Assembly (NCBI GenBank): GCA_902798835.1
Contig: CADBYN010000003.1
Span: forward strand, 1-43,410
Direction: 5' to 3'
Source of the DNA: Candidatus Avelusimicrobium bubulum
GTDB lineage: Bacteria; Elusimicrobiota; Elusimicrobia; Elusimicrobiales; Elusimicrobiaceae
DNA: 43,410 bases
Under the pieces are notes generated by a model. It did not search any database. It was not told the DNA's origin and saw only the letters and a list, made by a program, of their open reading frames with translations. Position 1 is the first letter of the stretch. Each line of letters starts with the position of its first letter. This document shows positions 1-8,307 of the stretch, piece by piece. The translations under genes and the position numbers were made by a program.

Positions 1-67
1 TTTCATATTATAGTTTATAAAAAAAGAGTACGCCAGGGTCATTGGTCCCATCAAGCCACATGAAAAG

Positions 68-93
68 GACCTAGATAAACCTAGGTCTTTTTT
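68..93 (+). terminator. Intrinsic terminator of an unidentified upstream transcript
   Basis: A 7-bp stem (68-74 pairs with 81-87), a 6-nt loop and six consecutive T residues (88-93) form a plus-strand Rho-independent terminator. The sequence from 1 to 67 contains no open frame I can support. It does hold a small GGG/CCC hairpin near 38-51, so the terminated transcript may be the end of an RNA or of a gene left of the window. I do not recognise the RNA. Confidence 0.7.
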
Positions 94-141
94 CGAAATT
101 ATAAAGATGGATAACACATGGTTATGAACATGAAAAAATGA

Positions 142-169
142 AACTCCCCGAGTATAAGCTCGGGGAGTT
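142..169 (-). terminator. Terminator of the thioredoxin-like lipoprotein gene
   Basis: An 11-bp perfect stem (142-152 with 159-169) encloses a 6-nt loop. On the minus strand it is followed by a T-rich tract broken by one CA. It lies 13 nt beyond the stop codon of the minus-strand gene at 182-667. Confidence 0.85.
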
Positions 170-181
170 CTACAGGATATA

Positions 182-667
182 TTATTTGATCAATTTGTCG
201 ATTTCTGCACTGACTAATTTTTCCATGTCCTGCCTATAGCCTTCCCATGTTTTAATAGCTTGATGTTTTTTATTGAACAAAAAAGTGTGAGGCAAACCGC
301 TCACTCCTAAACCTTCGGCTAAATCTCCTGCGTCGTATACGGCTTTGCCAGTAAATCCGTTGGCTTCCATGGCGTCTTTCACCGGATCCGGGGTAGGATC
401 CATAAATGCACCTATGATCTCCACTTTATCGTCATACTTTTGTTTTAATGCAGTCACGGCCGGCATCGTTTTTTTGCACCAAGGACACCAAGACCCCATG
501 AATACCACTAGAACGGGTTTGCCTTGATAATCTTCTACATCCCACACGACTTCTTCTTCTCCCACTATGGGCAACCGGACAGAATTCAACGTAAGAACCT
601 CCGGAAACTTCGGGAAACAAGCAGCTGCAAATAAAACCACACATATGGAAATCAATAATTTTTTCAT
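182..667 (-). CDS. TlpA/ResA-like thioredoxin lipoprotein
   Basis: This 161-residue envelope protein belongs to the thioredoxin fold. A Lys-rich start, a hydrophobic segment and a lipobox ending at Cys17 (AAAC) indicate a membrane-anchored lipoprotein. The redox centre is W-CPWC at residues 61-64, and the cis-proline loop (GLP, Pro126) is present. Proteins of the TlpA/ResA class reduce or exchange disulfides of exported proteins, often during cytochrome c maturation; no cytochrome gene is adjacent, so the substrate is unknown. The start is supported by AAGGAG upstream. The gene is monocistronic, with its own terminator, and diverges from the M23 gene. Confidence 0.88.
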   Translation of the reverse strand: MKKLLISICVVLFAAACFPKFPEVLTLNSVRLPIVGEEEVVWDVEDYQGKPVLVVFMGSWCPWCKKTMPAVTALKQKYDDKVEIIGAFMDPTPDPVKDAMEANGFTGKAVYDAGDLAEGLGVSGLPHTFLFNKKHQAIKTWEGYRQDMEKLVSAEIDKLIK

Positions 668-706
668 CTTTTTCTCCTTATTCTAGTTTTCTAGCAAGTC
701 CATATA

Positions 707-715
707 TGATAGAAT
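707..715 (+). promoter_or_regulatory. Extended -10 promoter, predicted leaderless start of the M23 gene
   Basis: TGATAGAAT carries the extended -10 TG plus hexamer TAGAAT (710-715). Transcription would start at about 722-723, which is the A of the ATG at 723, leaving no room for a 5' leader. No ribosome-binding site precedes the ATG and no good -35 is visible at the usual spacing. Confidence 0.55.
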
Positions 716-722
716 ACAAAAG

Positions 723-1643
723 ATGAGTAAATTTATCAATACTTTAGCCAGCTTTTTAGGGGAACGCGTTGACATTTTAGTTATGCCACGCAAAGGAGCT
801 AGCTTTAAGTTTAAATTGCGCCGCATTACACTCCTGATCATACTATTGGTATGGCTATTGATCACGGGAGCAGGCGTGTTGTTTTTCATTCGCGGATACG
901 ATTACAACATGATTAAAACCGACAACAATTTAATGCGTATGAAAATGCAACTCATAGCCGACGAGTTGGAACGCGGTCGTAAATACATAGAATTGACCCG
1001 TACTACTGATACCCAGATGCGCCAAATGCTTGGCATGCCGGGAAGCAAATCAATTAATTTACCCAAAGGATGGGAAGAGGCCCAGGCAAAGGCAAATCAA
1101 CACGCTAAAGAGCTCTTATCAACAGATCTAAAAGACATGGAAACCGAAGATTTTGGGGACTATGTGGATGATTTGGAAGAAAATGCTAAAGCACGCTTGG
1201 CTAGTTTCCAGGAAATTGCTTGGTATTTTGCTAATAAAAAAGAGGGGCTCAACTCAACTCCTTCTATTCGTCCTTCAAACGCACGCATCAGTTCGGGTTA
1301 TGGATATCGGTTAGATCCGCTGGGCAAACGCACTTCCAAAAAACACAACGGGGTTGATTTTGCCGGCAAGCCCGACAGCCCTATTTTTGTGACAGCGGAC
1401 GGAGTGGTGCGTCATGCAGGGTGGGTTCCCAGTTTTGGACAAGCCATTTTGGTAGACCACGGTTTTGGCTATTCTACCCTTTACGCTCATACGACGGGAA
1501 TTCAAGTAAAAGCGGGAGATGTAGTCAAACGGGGCGATAAAATTGCTACAATGGGTTCTAGTGGGTATTCCACCGGAACGCATTTGCATTATGAAGTGTG
1601 GAAAGACGGCCAGCCCGTTAATCCGCGTAACTATTTTAAATAA
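723..1643 (+). CDS. M23 family (LytM-like) peptidoglycan endopeptidase, membrane anchored
   Basis: This 306-residue protein has a basic cytoplasmic N-terminus, one transmembrane helix (about 34-57), a probable coiled coil (60-100) and a C-terminal LytM domain (about 185-303). The zinc and catalytic motifs are intact: H208-x3-D212, H256 and the H287-x-H289 pair. The family cleaves peptide cross-links in murein. It is followed 14 nt later by a bactofilin gene, an association known from other bacteria in which a bactofilin scaffold localises an M23 enzyme to set cell shape. The ATG at 723 follows an extended -10 directly and lacks a Shine-Dalgarno sequence. Confidence 0.92.
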   Translation: MSKFINTLASFLGERVDILVMPRKGASFKFKLRRITLLIILLVWLLITGAGVLFFIRGYDYNMIKTDNNLMRMKMQLIADELERGRKYIELTRTTDTQMRQMLGMPGSKSINLPKGWEEAQAKANQHAKELLSTDLKDMETEDFGDYVDDLEENAKARLASFQEIAWYFANKKEGLNSTPSIRPSNARISSGYGYRLDPLGKRTSKKHNGVDFAGKPDSPIFVTADGVVRHAGWVPSFGQAILVDHGFGYSTLYAHTTGIQVKAGDVVKRGDKIATMGSSGYSTGTHLHYEVWKDGQPVNPRNYFK

Positions 1644-1657
1644 TTTAGGAGGAATTT

Positions 1658-2038
1658 ATGGGATTTTTGAAAAAAGATTCTGATTTTTCTTCGGGCGAAC
1701 ATTTTTCCGTGGTTAGCGCGGAATGTTACTTTCAAGGCACTTTGAACGTGCAAGGCTCTTTGCGGGTCGACGGCACGCTGGAAGGGGCTGTGGATAATGC
1801 CCGCCACGTTATTGTGGGAGATGGTGGAAAAATCGTAGGAGATGTAACCGCCGAAATTGTGGTCTGCGGCGGAACTATTGAAGGCAATGTGTGTGCCGAT
1901 ATGTTGGAAGTACTTGGCAAGGCTTCTATCCATGGCGACATACGTGCCAAAAAAATGATTGTGGAAGAAGGAAGCCGCATCGATGGTCATTGCTCTATCG
2001 GTGAGGAAATCATTTCTCCAACGGAAGAAAATAACTAA
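1658..2038 (+). CDS. Bactofilin (polymer-forming cytoskeletal protein)
   Basis: At 126 residues this is a compact bactofilin. The core (about 20-115) is a run of short glycine- and valine-rich beta-strands (for example LRVDGTLEG, GKIVGDV) typical of the right-handed beta-helix of this family. Short polar tails flank it and there is no membrane helix. Bactofilins polymerise without nucleotide at the inner membrane and position murein enzymes. The gene has a strong AGGAGG ribosome-binding site 5 nt before the ATG and lies 14 nt after the M23 endopeptidase, its likely partner. Confidence 0.93.
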   Translation: MGFLKKDSDFSSGEHFSVVSAECYFQGTLNVQGSLRVDGTLEGAVDNARHVIVGDGGKIVGDVTAEIVVCGGTIEGNVCADMLEVLGKASIHGDIRAKKMIVEEGSRIDGHCSIGEEIISPTEENN

Positions 2039-2054
2039 TTACGGAGTAAAATAT

Positions 2055-2732
2055 ATGTCATTTTTTATTAAACACAAAAAATCTATCTTAATTATTACAC
2101 TCGCCTTTTTCTTAGGCAGTATCGCTTACTTAGGGCTAAGTGCTTATTCGCGCAGTGGTGCTAGCCTAACGGCAGCGCAAGTGGGCAACCAAAAAATATC
2201 CTCCCGTGACTTATACCGCTTGGCTGATCAACGGGCCAATCAACTACGCAATCAGGGCGTAGAGGTAGACGAGGATATGCTACAGTTTTTACAACAACAA
2301 GTTTTATCTTCCATGGTAAGCGAAGAAATTTTGAACCAAGCCGCTCAAAAAGCCGGTTTATACGTATCGGATTATGAAGTAGCTTACGATATTCAAACCT
2401 CTCCCTGGTTTGCTCCGGATGGTAAGTTTGATAAAGCACAATATGAGTATGCGCTGCGTTCTTCCGCACATACTACACCCGCCGAATTTGAAAACCAATT
2501 CCGCCGTGACAAACTGGCCGATCGCTTCCGCCAGGTATTGTACTCTTTTTATAAACTCACTCCAGAAGAAACGAAATGGGCTTACCAAACTCAACATGGC
2601 AACTTAACCGATTTTGATTCCAATAAAGCCGATTTTACAGTTGCCTTAATGGATACCAAAATGAAAACCGCCCAAAAAGCATTTTTGGACGATTTCAACA
2701 ACAACGTAAAAATTCAAACTTTTTTACAATAA
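2055..2732 (+). CDS. PpiD/SurA N-domain-like membrane-anchored protein lacking a PPIase domain
   Basis: The ATG at 2055, preceded by CGGAG, gives 225 residues; an upstream in-frame ATG would overlap the bactofilin gene and is rejected. One transmembrane helix (about 11-29) is followed by a periplasmic region resembling the chaperone part of PpiD/SurA: VGNQKISSRDLYRL, VLSSMVSEEILNQAAQKAGL, and the GKFDKAQYEYALR helix. PpiD proteins continue into a parvulin isomerase domain, but here the protein stops after about 200 residues and the next gene begins 6 nt later, so no PPIase is encoded. It probably acts as a holdase for exported proteins; that role is inferred. Confidence 0.75.
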   Translation: MSFFIKHKKSILIITLAFFLGSIAYLGLSAYSRSGASLTAAQVGNQKISSRDLYRLADQRANQLRNQGVEVDEDMLQFLQQQVLSSMVSEEILNQAAQKAGLYVSDYEVAYDIQTSPWFAPDGKFDKAQYEYALRSSAHTTPAEFENQFRRDKLADRFRQVLYSFYKLTPEETKWAYQTQHGNLTDFDSNKADFTVALMDTKMKTAQKAFLDDFNNNVKIQTFLQ

Positions 2733-2738
2733 GCGCGT

Positions 2739-3653
2739 ATGAACAAAAACGAAGTATTAGTAATCGGTTCCGTAGCGTTTGACACGGTTGAAAACGCCAA
2801 TGGACGCGCTGAGCGCGTACTGGGCGGGGCGGCCAGTTATGCCTCCATTTGCGCCAGCTATTTTGCCAAACCTAAAATTGTGGCCGTTGTGGGTACGGAT
2901 TTCACGCAGGAGTACCGCGATCCGTTTATCAAACGTGGCGTGGATACTACCGGCTTGGAAATAAAAGACGGTCTTACGTTCCATTGGGGTGGTAGTTACG
3001 ATGCCGATTTTAATACGGCTTTTACCAAATTTACGGACTTAAACGTATTTAAAGACTTTAAGCCCGTACTTTCTAAGGAACAACAAAACGCCAAAGCCGT
3101 TTTCTTGGCAAATATTGACCCCGAATTACAACTTTCTGTTTTAAAACAGGTCAAGCACCCCCGCCTGGTAGCGTGCGATACCATGAATTATTGGATTTCG
3201 TCCAAAAAAGAAACGCTACTTAAAGTCATCAAACAAATTGACGTATTATTCCTAAATGAAAATGAAGCCCGCCTACTTACCGGGATGTACAACCTCATTC
3301 AAGCAGGCAAATGGTTGTTGGGAAAAGGCGTAAAGTACGTGATTATTAAGCTAGGCTCCAATGGGTCTATGCTTGTTAGCGCCAAAGGCATTGCGCAATT
3401 ACCCCCCTATATTTTGGAACATGTGCATGACACAACCGGGGCCGGCGATACCTTTGGAGGTGGATTTACAGGATATTTAGCCAGTTTAAAAAATTGGAAC
3501 AACCTCCAAGCTATCAAGCGAGCCATGATGATTGGCAACGTAATGGCCTCGTTTACCATTGAATCATTTAGCGTAGCACGTTTAGCTAACTTGACTACGG
3601 CTCTTATCAACAAACGCCTTAAAGAATATACCGATATGTTGCGGTTTGATTAA
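2739..3653 (+). CDS. PfkB family carbohydrate/nucleoside kinase
   Basis: This 304-residue ribokinase-fold protein has the N-terminal GG motif (VLGGAASYAS, about 27-36) and the C-terminal PfkB signature DTTGAGDTF (231-239), with Asp237 as the catalytic base. The family transfers phosphate from ATP to a sugar or nucleoside; the substrate cannot be told from sequence alone. It follows the anchored PpiD-like gene by 6 nt without a clear ribosome-binding site, which suggests translational coupling, and a terminator follows its stop. Confidence 0.85.
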   Translation: MNKNEVLVIGSVAFDTVENANGRAERVLGGAASYASICASYFAKPKIVAVVGTDFTQEYRDPFIKRGVDTTGLEIKDGLTFHWGGSYDADFNTAFTKFTDLNVFKDFKPVLSKEQQNAKAVFLANIDPELQLSVLKQVKHPRLVACDTMNYWISSKKETLLKVIKQIDVLFLNENEARLLTGMYNLIQAGKWLLGKGVKYVIIKLGSNGSMLVSAKGIAQLPPYILEHVHDTTGAGDTFGGGFTGYLASLKNWNNLQAIKRAMMIGNVMASFTIESFSVARLANLTTALINKRLKEYTDMLRFD

Positions 3654-3672
3654 AAACTTACGCTCCAGAAAT

Positions 3673-3694
3673 ACTCCCGGTTTAAGCCGGGAGT
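3673..3694 (+). terminator. Terminator after the PfkB kinase gene
   Basis: An 8-bp stem (3673-3680 with 3687-3694), a 6-nt loop and a following TTATTT tract form an intrinsic terminator 19 nt beyond the PfkB stop. It separates the M23-bactofilin operon from tpiA. Confidence 0.8.
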
Positions 3695-3757
3695 TTATTT
3701 CGTATTCCTCCCTAAATTCGTACAAACTTCCGCTTTTGCTGAGAATTCGAAAGAAGG

Positions 3758-3786
3758 TTGTTTTTCCCTATTTTTTTTGATACTAT
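3758..3786 (+). promoter_or_regulatory. Promoter of the tpiA operon
   Basis: A -35-like TTGTTT (3758-3763) is separated by 17 nt from TACTAT (3781-3786), which has the extended -10 TG at 3778-3779. It lies 63 nt upstream of the tpiA start and after the PfkB terminator. Confidence 0.5.
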
Positions 3787-3848
3787 GTAGAAGAGAGTAT
3801 TCCGTTTTTGCGGAAACCACATTTTTGCACATTAAAAAGGGAGATATT

Positions 3849-4601
3849 ATGTCTAGAACACCTATTATTGCCGGAAACTGGAAAATGCACAACACTATCG
3901 CTGAGGCTACCGCCCTGGTAAATGCACTTAAACAAGCAGGAAATAAAAACAATGTCGAAATCATTATCGCTCCGTCTTATACAGCTTTAGCGGTGGCTTC
4001 TCACACGGCCAAAGACAGTGAAATCAAAATTGCCGCCCAAGACGTGCATTGGGAAGATAAAGGCGCCTTCACCAGTGCCGTATCCCCTGTTCAAGCCAAA
4101 GATGCCGGTGCTACCCACACGCTCATCGGCCATAGCGAACGCCGCAGCGTATTTGGTGACACCGATGAGATTTTAAATAAAAAAGTAGCCGCGGCCTTGC
4201 GCCATAACCTAACGGTAATTTTCTGCGTGGGCGAAACATTAGCAGAACGTGAAGCGAATAAAACTTTAGATGTAATTGCCGGCCAACTTGAAAATGGTCT
4301 GAAAGGCTTTACCGCCGATCAACTCAAAGGATTGGTCATTGCTTACGAGCCTGTTTGGGCTATTGGCACCGGTAAAACTGCTACGCCGGACCAAGCGCAA
4401 GAAGTACACGCCGCTATCCGCACGCAACTGGCCAAAACCTATGGAGACGCTTTCGCTCAAGAAACCCGCATCCTTTACGGTGGCAGCGTAAAAGATACCA
4501 ACGTCGATGAAATTATGGCTAAACCCGATGTGGATGGTGCCTTAGTGGGCGGACAATCCCTCATCGCAGAGAAATTTGCTCGTATTATTAACTTTAACTA
4601 A
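3849..4601 (+). CDS. tpiA: Triosephosphate isomerase
   Basis: This cytoplasmic TIM-barrel enzyme interconverts dihydroxyacetone phosphate and glyceraldehyde 3-phosphate in glycolysis. At 250 residues it has the family length and all catalytic residues: N10 and K12 (GNWKMH), H95 (GHSERR) and E167 ([11 protein letters not shown]). The ATG at 3849 is chosen because AAGGGAG precedes it at proper spacing; an upstream in-frame ATG would add 24 non-homologous residues. deoC starts 2 nt after the stop, and its product glyceraldehyde 3-phosphate is the TpiA substrate. Confidence 0.97.
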   Translation: MSRTPIIAGNWKMHNTIAEATALVNALKQAGNKNNVEIIIAPSYTALAVASHTAKDSEIKIAAQDVHWEDKGAFTSAVSPVQAKDAGATHTLIGHSERRSVFGDTDEILNKKVAAALRHNLTVIFCVGETLAEREANKTLDVIAGQLENGLKGFTADQLKGLVIAYEPVWAIGTGKTATPDQAQEVHAAIRTQLAKTYGDAFAQETRILYGGSVKDTNVDEIMAKPDVDGALVGGQSLIAEKFARIINFN

Positions 4602-4603
4602 CT

Positions 4604-5248
4604 ATGAACATCGCTAAATACATTGATCATACGCTTTTAAAACCGGCTGCCACACAAGCGCAAATTCAGCACTTGTGCGATGAGGCACGCCAATATAATT
4701 TCTGCAGTGTCTGCGTAAACCCGTATTGGGTTTCTTTTGCCAAAAAAGCACTGGCAGGAACTGATGTAAAAGTTTGTACCGTCGTTGGTTTTGCATTGGG
4801 TGCTACTACCGCCGCGGCCAAAGCGTTTGAAGCCAAAGACGCCATCCAAAACGGCGCAGATGAAGTGGATATGGTCATCAACATGGGGGCCTTAAAATCC
4901 GGCGACACACAAACGGTCCTGGCCGATATCCAAGCCGTGCGTGACGTAACGCGCGGGCATGTGTTAAAAGTGATTATTGAAACTTCCCAATTAACCGATG
5001 AAGAAAAAATAATCGCGTGCCAATTATCCGCAAAGGCCGGTGCAGATTTTGTAAAAACATCTACAGGGTTTAACGGAGGTGGAGCTACCGTAGAGGATGT
5101 AGCGCTTATGCGCAAGTCCATCCCCGTTTCTATGCAAGTAAAAGCATCCGGAGGAGTACGTTCGCGTGCAGACGCGGATGCTATGATTGCCGCAGGAGCC
5201 ACTCGTATTGGTACCAGCGGCGGGGTACAAATCGTTGAGGGAAAATGA
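4604..5248 (+). CDS. deoC: Deoxyribose-phosphate aldolase
   Basis: This 214-residue class I aldolase splits 2-deoxyribose 5-phosphate into glyceraldehyde 3-phosphate and acetaldehyde during deoxynucleoside catabolism. The Schiff-base lysine is K151 in VKTSTGF, and the second active-site lysine is K180 in VKASGG. The N-terminal IDHTLLKP motif and the DEVDMV segment are intact. The gene is translationally coupled to tpiA (2-nt gap, no ribosome-binding site) and overlaps the next gene by 4 nt (ATGA). Confidence 0.96.
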   Translation: MNIAKYIDHTLLKPAATQAQIQHLCDEARQYNFCSVCVNPYWVSFAKKALAGTDVKVCTVVGFALGATTAAAKAFEAKDAIQNGADEVDMVINMGALKSGDTQTVLADIQAVRDVTRGHVLKVIIETSQLTDEEKIIACQLSAKAGADFVKTSTGFNGGGATVEDVALMRKSIPVSMQVKASGGVRSRADADAMIAAGATRIGTSGGVQIVEGK

Positions 5249-7854
5249 TTCGACATTGGGAATTAATTAGCCAAATCGATGACAAAACCAAGTCTATCCG
5301 CTACTCGTTAGTTATGGATGGAACGGAGAAGGATTCTCGTCTAATGGCTAAAAAATTAAAAGGGATTGTTCGAGGGACGTATGACGCCGTAGCACCGTAC
5401 GTATACGGTTTTGTTTTGCCTAATGACATGGACGAAAACACACAGGAAAAAATACGTACTGCCGCAAAAGAAGTCGTGGATTTATCTCAAAAAATAGACC
5501 ATTTGGTGCCTGGGGGAAATTTGGGGGATCCGCTCTTTAATGCTACGGATACTGATATTAACAAGTCCCCCGACTCACCTGCGCCAGCTAAGCAATTTGA
5601 TTTAGAGGATGCCTCTCGTTTAAATCTGCACACCACCAATCAATCCGCCGCATCCAAACAGTCTACTCAGAAACCCGAAGAAATCGAGCAGATTGATCTA
5701 AGCCAACAAACTGTCAGTATGCCTGCCACCGCAGATGCTTCCGGCACGCTTTCTATTAGCGATGATGACATGCTGATCAATGGAATGGAAGGCTCCGTAC
5801 TAGAAAAAATGCCCATAGAGGACATCTTATCGGCGGAGACCCGCTACGACATGTTTATGGACGTCGACCAAACTGCCCAACAGGTTAAGCAAACCCAGCA
5901 AGATAAAGCGCAAAAAATCAGCGACGCCCATTCCTCAAACGCAGGCTCTTTCAATGTTTTTGAAAATGAACTTAAAGATCAAACAAACATCATAGACATA
6001 GAAGATGTAGAAACGATTACAGACAGATTGGCAAAAAAAGATAAAACTTTTATGAATAATATAAATCCATCTCAAGAAAATGAGCAAAATCACTCGGCCG
6101 ATCCCCAAACGGACACGGCCGCTTCTTCCACTCCTAGCACTCCTTTTACATTGGGAGCTGCCCAGGAACCTCCCCGAACAATGATGGATGAATTTTCTTC
6201 AGAAATGATACCCGAGGAAGAACAACTACTGGACGACACATTGCCCCCACAAGCTTCCGAGCAAAGTGCCGATTTGCCAGAAATTACCGTGCGAGCAGAT
6301 ATGGATAAACTGGATAAAACTTTCAATTTAGAAACCACCTTTAATACAGAGTTTCTTAAAAAACAAGATGAAAAAATTCGTTCTTTGCGCGAAGGGAAAC
6401 CTGTGCAAGAAGAACAAGAAAACCCTAAAATGAAAACCATTTTGCGTCTTAAAAAACAACCTCCGAAGGCTCCGCAAAATCCTACGGATCAGCCCGGAAA
6501 AACCATCCTTCGTCTACGACGCAAAAATAATATTCCGGATGCTCCCGGTTCCTCTGCCGCCAAACCGTTGCGCAGCACCCTCTCACCCAACCATGCCGCA
6601 GCTAAACAAGGAAATATCGACCATTCTATCCAAATTCCCACTTCGGAATTAAAAAAGCATAACTGGCCGTTGGAAGTCCCTTTGGTGCCGACTTATACGC
6701 TAAATAACATGGTAATGTCTGTCAATCGTTTTGCTCATGCCACGGCTATTTCGGTAATTGAAAACCCCGGTAAGCTGTACAATCCCCTCGTGCTGCACGG
6801 TGGTACCGGGACCGGAAAAACGCACTTTTTAAATGCGTTAGCCTATGCCTTTAGTAAAAAATTTGGGCAGGAACATATTTTCATGACAAACGGCGTGCGA
6901 CTTTCGCGCGGAATCCAACGTTATGTAATGGAAGGGAATATTGATAAATTTGAGAATTTTATGAAATCGGTCAATGCGCTTTTGATTGATGATATTCACC
7001 TTTTAGCCATCAATGAGCAAAACCGCGCTTATGTTTCCAAACTACTCAACGGATTTTTGCAAGAGAAAAAACAAATTGTTATTACCTCGAAATATCCGCC
7101 GGAAAGCTTGGAAAAACTCGAAGAACTGATTCAGTTTAGGTTGGATTCTGGGTGGATTAGTGAATTGAAACCAGCCACCGGAGCCACGCATTTTCGTATC
7201 GTTAAGAAAATGTTGTTTGAAAACGGCGTAGATCTAAACGATAAACAAATCGAAGAATTTTTTAGCGCACCCCACATGACACTGGGAACTGTTACGCGCA
7301 GTATCCGTCGATTAAAAGTATTGGAAAACTTAATTTTCCCCAACGTGCCTGCAGAAGAAAAATCCCAGGCGGGTATTTTTGAAAAATTATTGGCCACCAA
7401 GGGAGAAGATAAAAAAAGCGAGCTTCTTACCAAAGATCCGGCCGAAATTACCACTCTGAGCATGTCGGGAAACGGCGAATGGGGGCGCATCGGTTTTTTC
7501 TATCCGCAAAATTGTTCGGATATGATGAACTGGATGGTATATGCGTTAGACAAACGCGCCAAAGAATTAGGCATTGAAGGGGGATTTGAAATCGTAGTAC
7601 GTTCTTCCTATGCGACAGAAAACATTATCTCTTCCGCTTTTAAGATTGCCAACTTGTGCGACAACAAAAAGCTCAAAGGGGCTGTGATCTTAGGGCCTAA
7701 ACCCAATTCCTGCGATCCGTCCGTGCGGGAAAATTTCTATGATATTCTTACGCATATGTTAGAGATTATGTTAATTCGCTGCGGCATCATCAACTACGAA
7801 GATGTCCGCCTGCCCAGCACTTATGTAAAAGTGCTTTCGGAATTAATGAGGTAA
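5245..7854 (+). CDS. Atypical DnaA-type AAA+ ATPase with long acidic linker and novel C-terminal domain
   Basis: This 869-residue protein has four parts. Residues 1-90 look globular but unrecognised. Residues 91-470 are an acidic, Gln/Ser/Pro-rich, low-complexity linker containing two KTILRL motifs (about 397-402 and 419-424). Residues 475-700 are a DnaA/Hda-type AAA+ module: [10 protein letters not shown], Walker A GGTGTGKT (519-526), Walker B LLIDDIH (579-585) and a conserved Arg in FRLDSGW (R632). Residues 735-869 form a C-terminal domain that is not the DnaA helix-turn-helix domain IV; its DnaA-box signature is absent. It is therefore unlikely to be the chromosomal initiator. It overlaps deoC by 4 nt, and two lipoprotein genes follow. 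The function is unknown; a replication-regulatory or spatial-organising ATPase is possible. Confidence 0.8.
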   Translation: MIRHWELISQIDDKTKSIRYSLVMDGTEKDSRLMAKKLKGIVRGTYDAVAPYVYGFVLPNDMDENTQEKIRTAAKEVVDLSQKIDHLVPGGNLGDPLFNATDTDINKSPDSPAPAKQFDLEDASRLNLHTTNQSAASKQSTQKPEEIEQIDLSQQTVSMPATADASGTLSISDDDMLINGMEGSVLEKMPIEDILSAETRYDMFMDVDQTAQQVKQTQQDKAQKISDAHSSNAGSFNVFENELKDQTNIIDIEDVETITDRLAKKDKTFMNNINPSQENEQNHSADPQTDTAASSTPSTPFTLGAAQEPPRTMMDEFSSEMIPEEEQLLDDTLPPQASEQSADLPEITVRADMDKLDKTFNLETTFNTEFLKKQDEKIRSLREGKPVQEEQENPKMKTILRLKKQPPKAPQNPTDQPGKTILRLRRKNNIPDAPGSSAAKPLRSTLSPNHAAAKQGNIDHSIQIPTSELKKHNWPLEVPLVPTYTLNNMVMSVNRFAHATAISVIENPGKLYNPLVLHGGTGTGKTHFLNALAYAFSKKFGQEHIFMTNGVRLSRGIQRYVMEGNIDKFENFMKSVNALLIDDIHLLAINEQNRAYVSKLLNGFLQEKKQIVITSKYPPESLEKLEELIQFRLDSGWISELKPATGATHFRIVKKMLFENGVDLNDKQIEEFFSAPHMTLGTVTRSIRRLKVLENLIFPNVPAEEKSQAGIFEKLLATKGEDKKSELLTKDPAEITTLSMSGNGEWGRIGFFYPQNCSDMMNWMVYALDKRAKELGIEGGFEIVVRSSYATENIISSAFKIANLCDNKKLKGAVILGPKPNSCDPSVRENFYDILTHMLEIMLIRCGIINYEDVRLPSTYVKVLSELMR

Positions 7855-7857
7855 CCC

Positions 7858-8307
7858 ATGAAGAAATTGCTAGTACTATTTGCTTGCTGCATACTAACTG
7901 TTGCTTGCGGAAAAACAATGAAGTCTGCCGTAAAAGAAGGAAAAATCGCCCCTACTTTTAATGACACTTTATTGGATAGCGATTACCTCTGGATACGTGG
8001 ATTTGGCGCTGCCAATCCCAATCATCAAACCGATTCCCAACGTCGCATTTTGAGCCGTGAAGCAGCCATTGCTCACGCCTACCAACGCGCCACTGAGGTA
8101 CTCTACGGTGCCAATTTGGAATCTCATGTACAAATTGTAGATGCCGTATCGGCAGGAAGTACTATAGATACTTCCGCTAATGGCATACTCAAACGCATGG
8201 AACTGGTGGAAACCGAATATTTGGACGACGGGGGCTGTGCAGTCATTATGCGAATCAGCCGTGACTACTTACAGCAAGCCGGTTTAGATCCCAAGGAGAT
8301 TAAATGA
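7858..8307 (+). CDS. LPP20-like lipoprotein
   Basis: This 149-residue protein has a short signal peptide and a lipobox ending at Cys17 (LTVAC). After a polar stretch comes a pattern typical of LPP20-type domains: a conserved WIRGFG strand, an Arg/Ala-rich helix (RRILSREAAIAHAYQRA, about 62-78) and a final beta segment ending in ISRDYL. The family's function is poorly known; some members sit in the outer membrane. The gene follows the AAA+ gene by 3 nt with a GAGG site at that gene's end, and overlaps the next lipoprotein gene by 4 nt, so the two are probably made together. Confidence 0.7.
   Translation: MKKLLVLFACCILTVACGKTMKSAVKEGKIAPTFNDTLLDSDYLWIRGFGAANPNHQTDSQRRILSREAAIAHAYQRATEVLYGANLESHVQIVDAVSAGSTIDTSANGILKRMELVETEYLDDGGCAVIMRISRDYLQQAGLDPKEIK

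Noticed and set aside
1-60. 5S rRNA 3' end
   Set aside because: GAGTACGCCAGG looks similar to a part of 5S, but the preceding A-rich sequence cannot form the 5S helices.
2055-2732. Frameshifted or broken PpiD/SurA gene
   Set aside because: The reading frame ends cleanly and the next gene starts 6 nt later; no leftover parvulin-like sequence is visible in another frame.
5245-7854. Chromosomal replication initiator DnaA
   Set aside because: The AAA+ core matches, but domain IV (DnaA-box binding) is missing, the length is about twice normal, and there is no dnaN or origin-like box cluster nearby.
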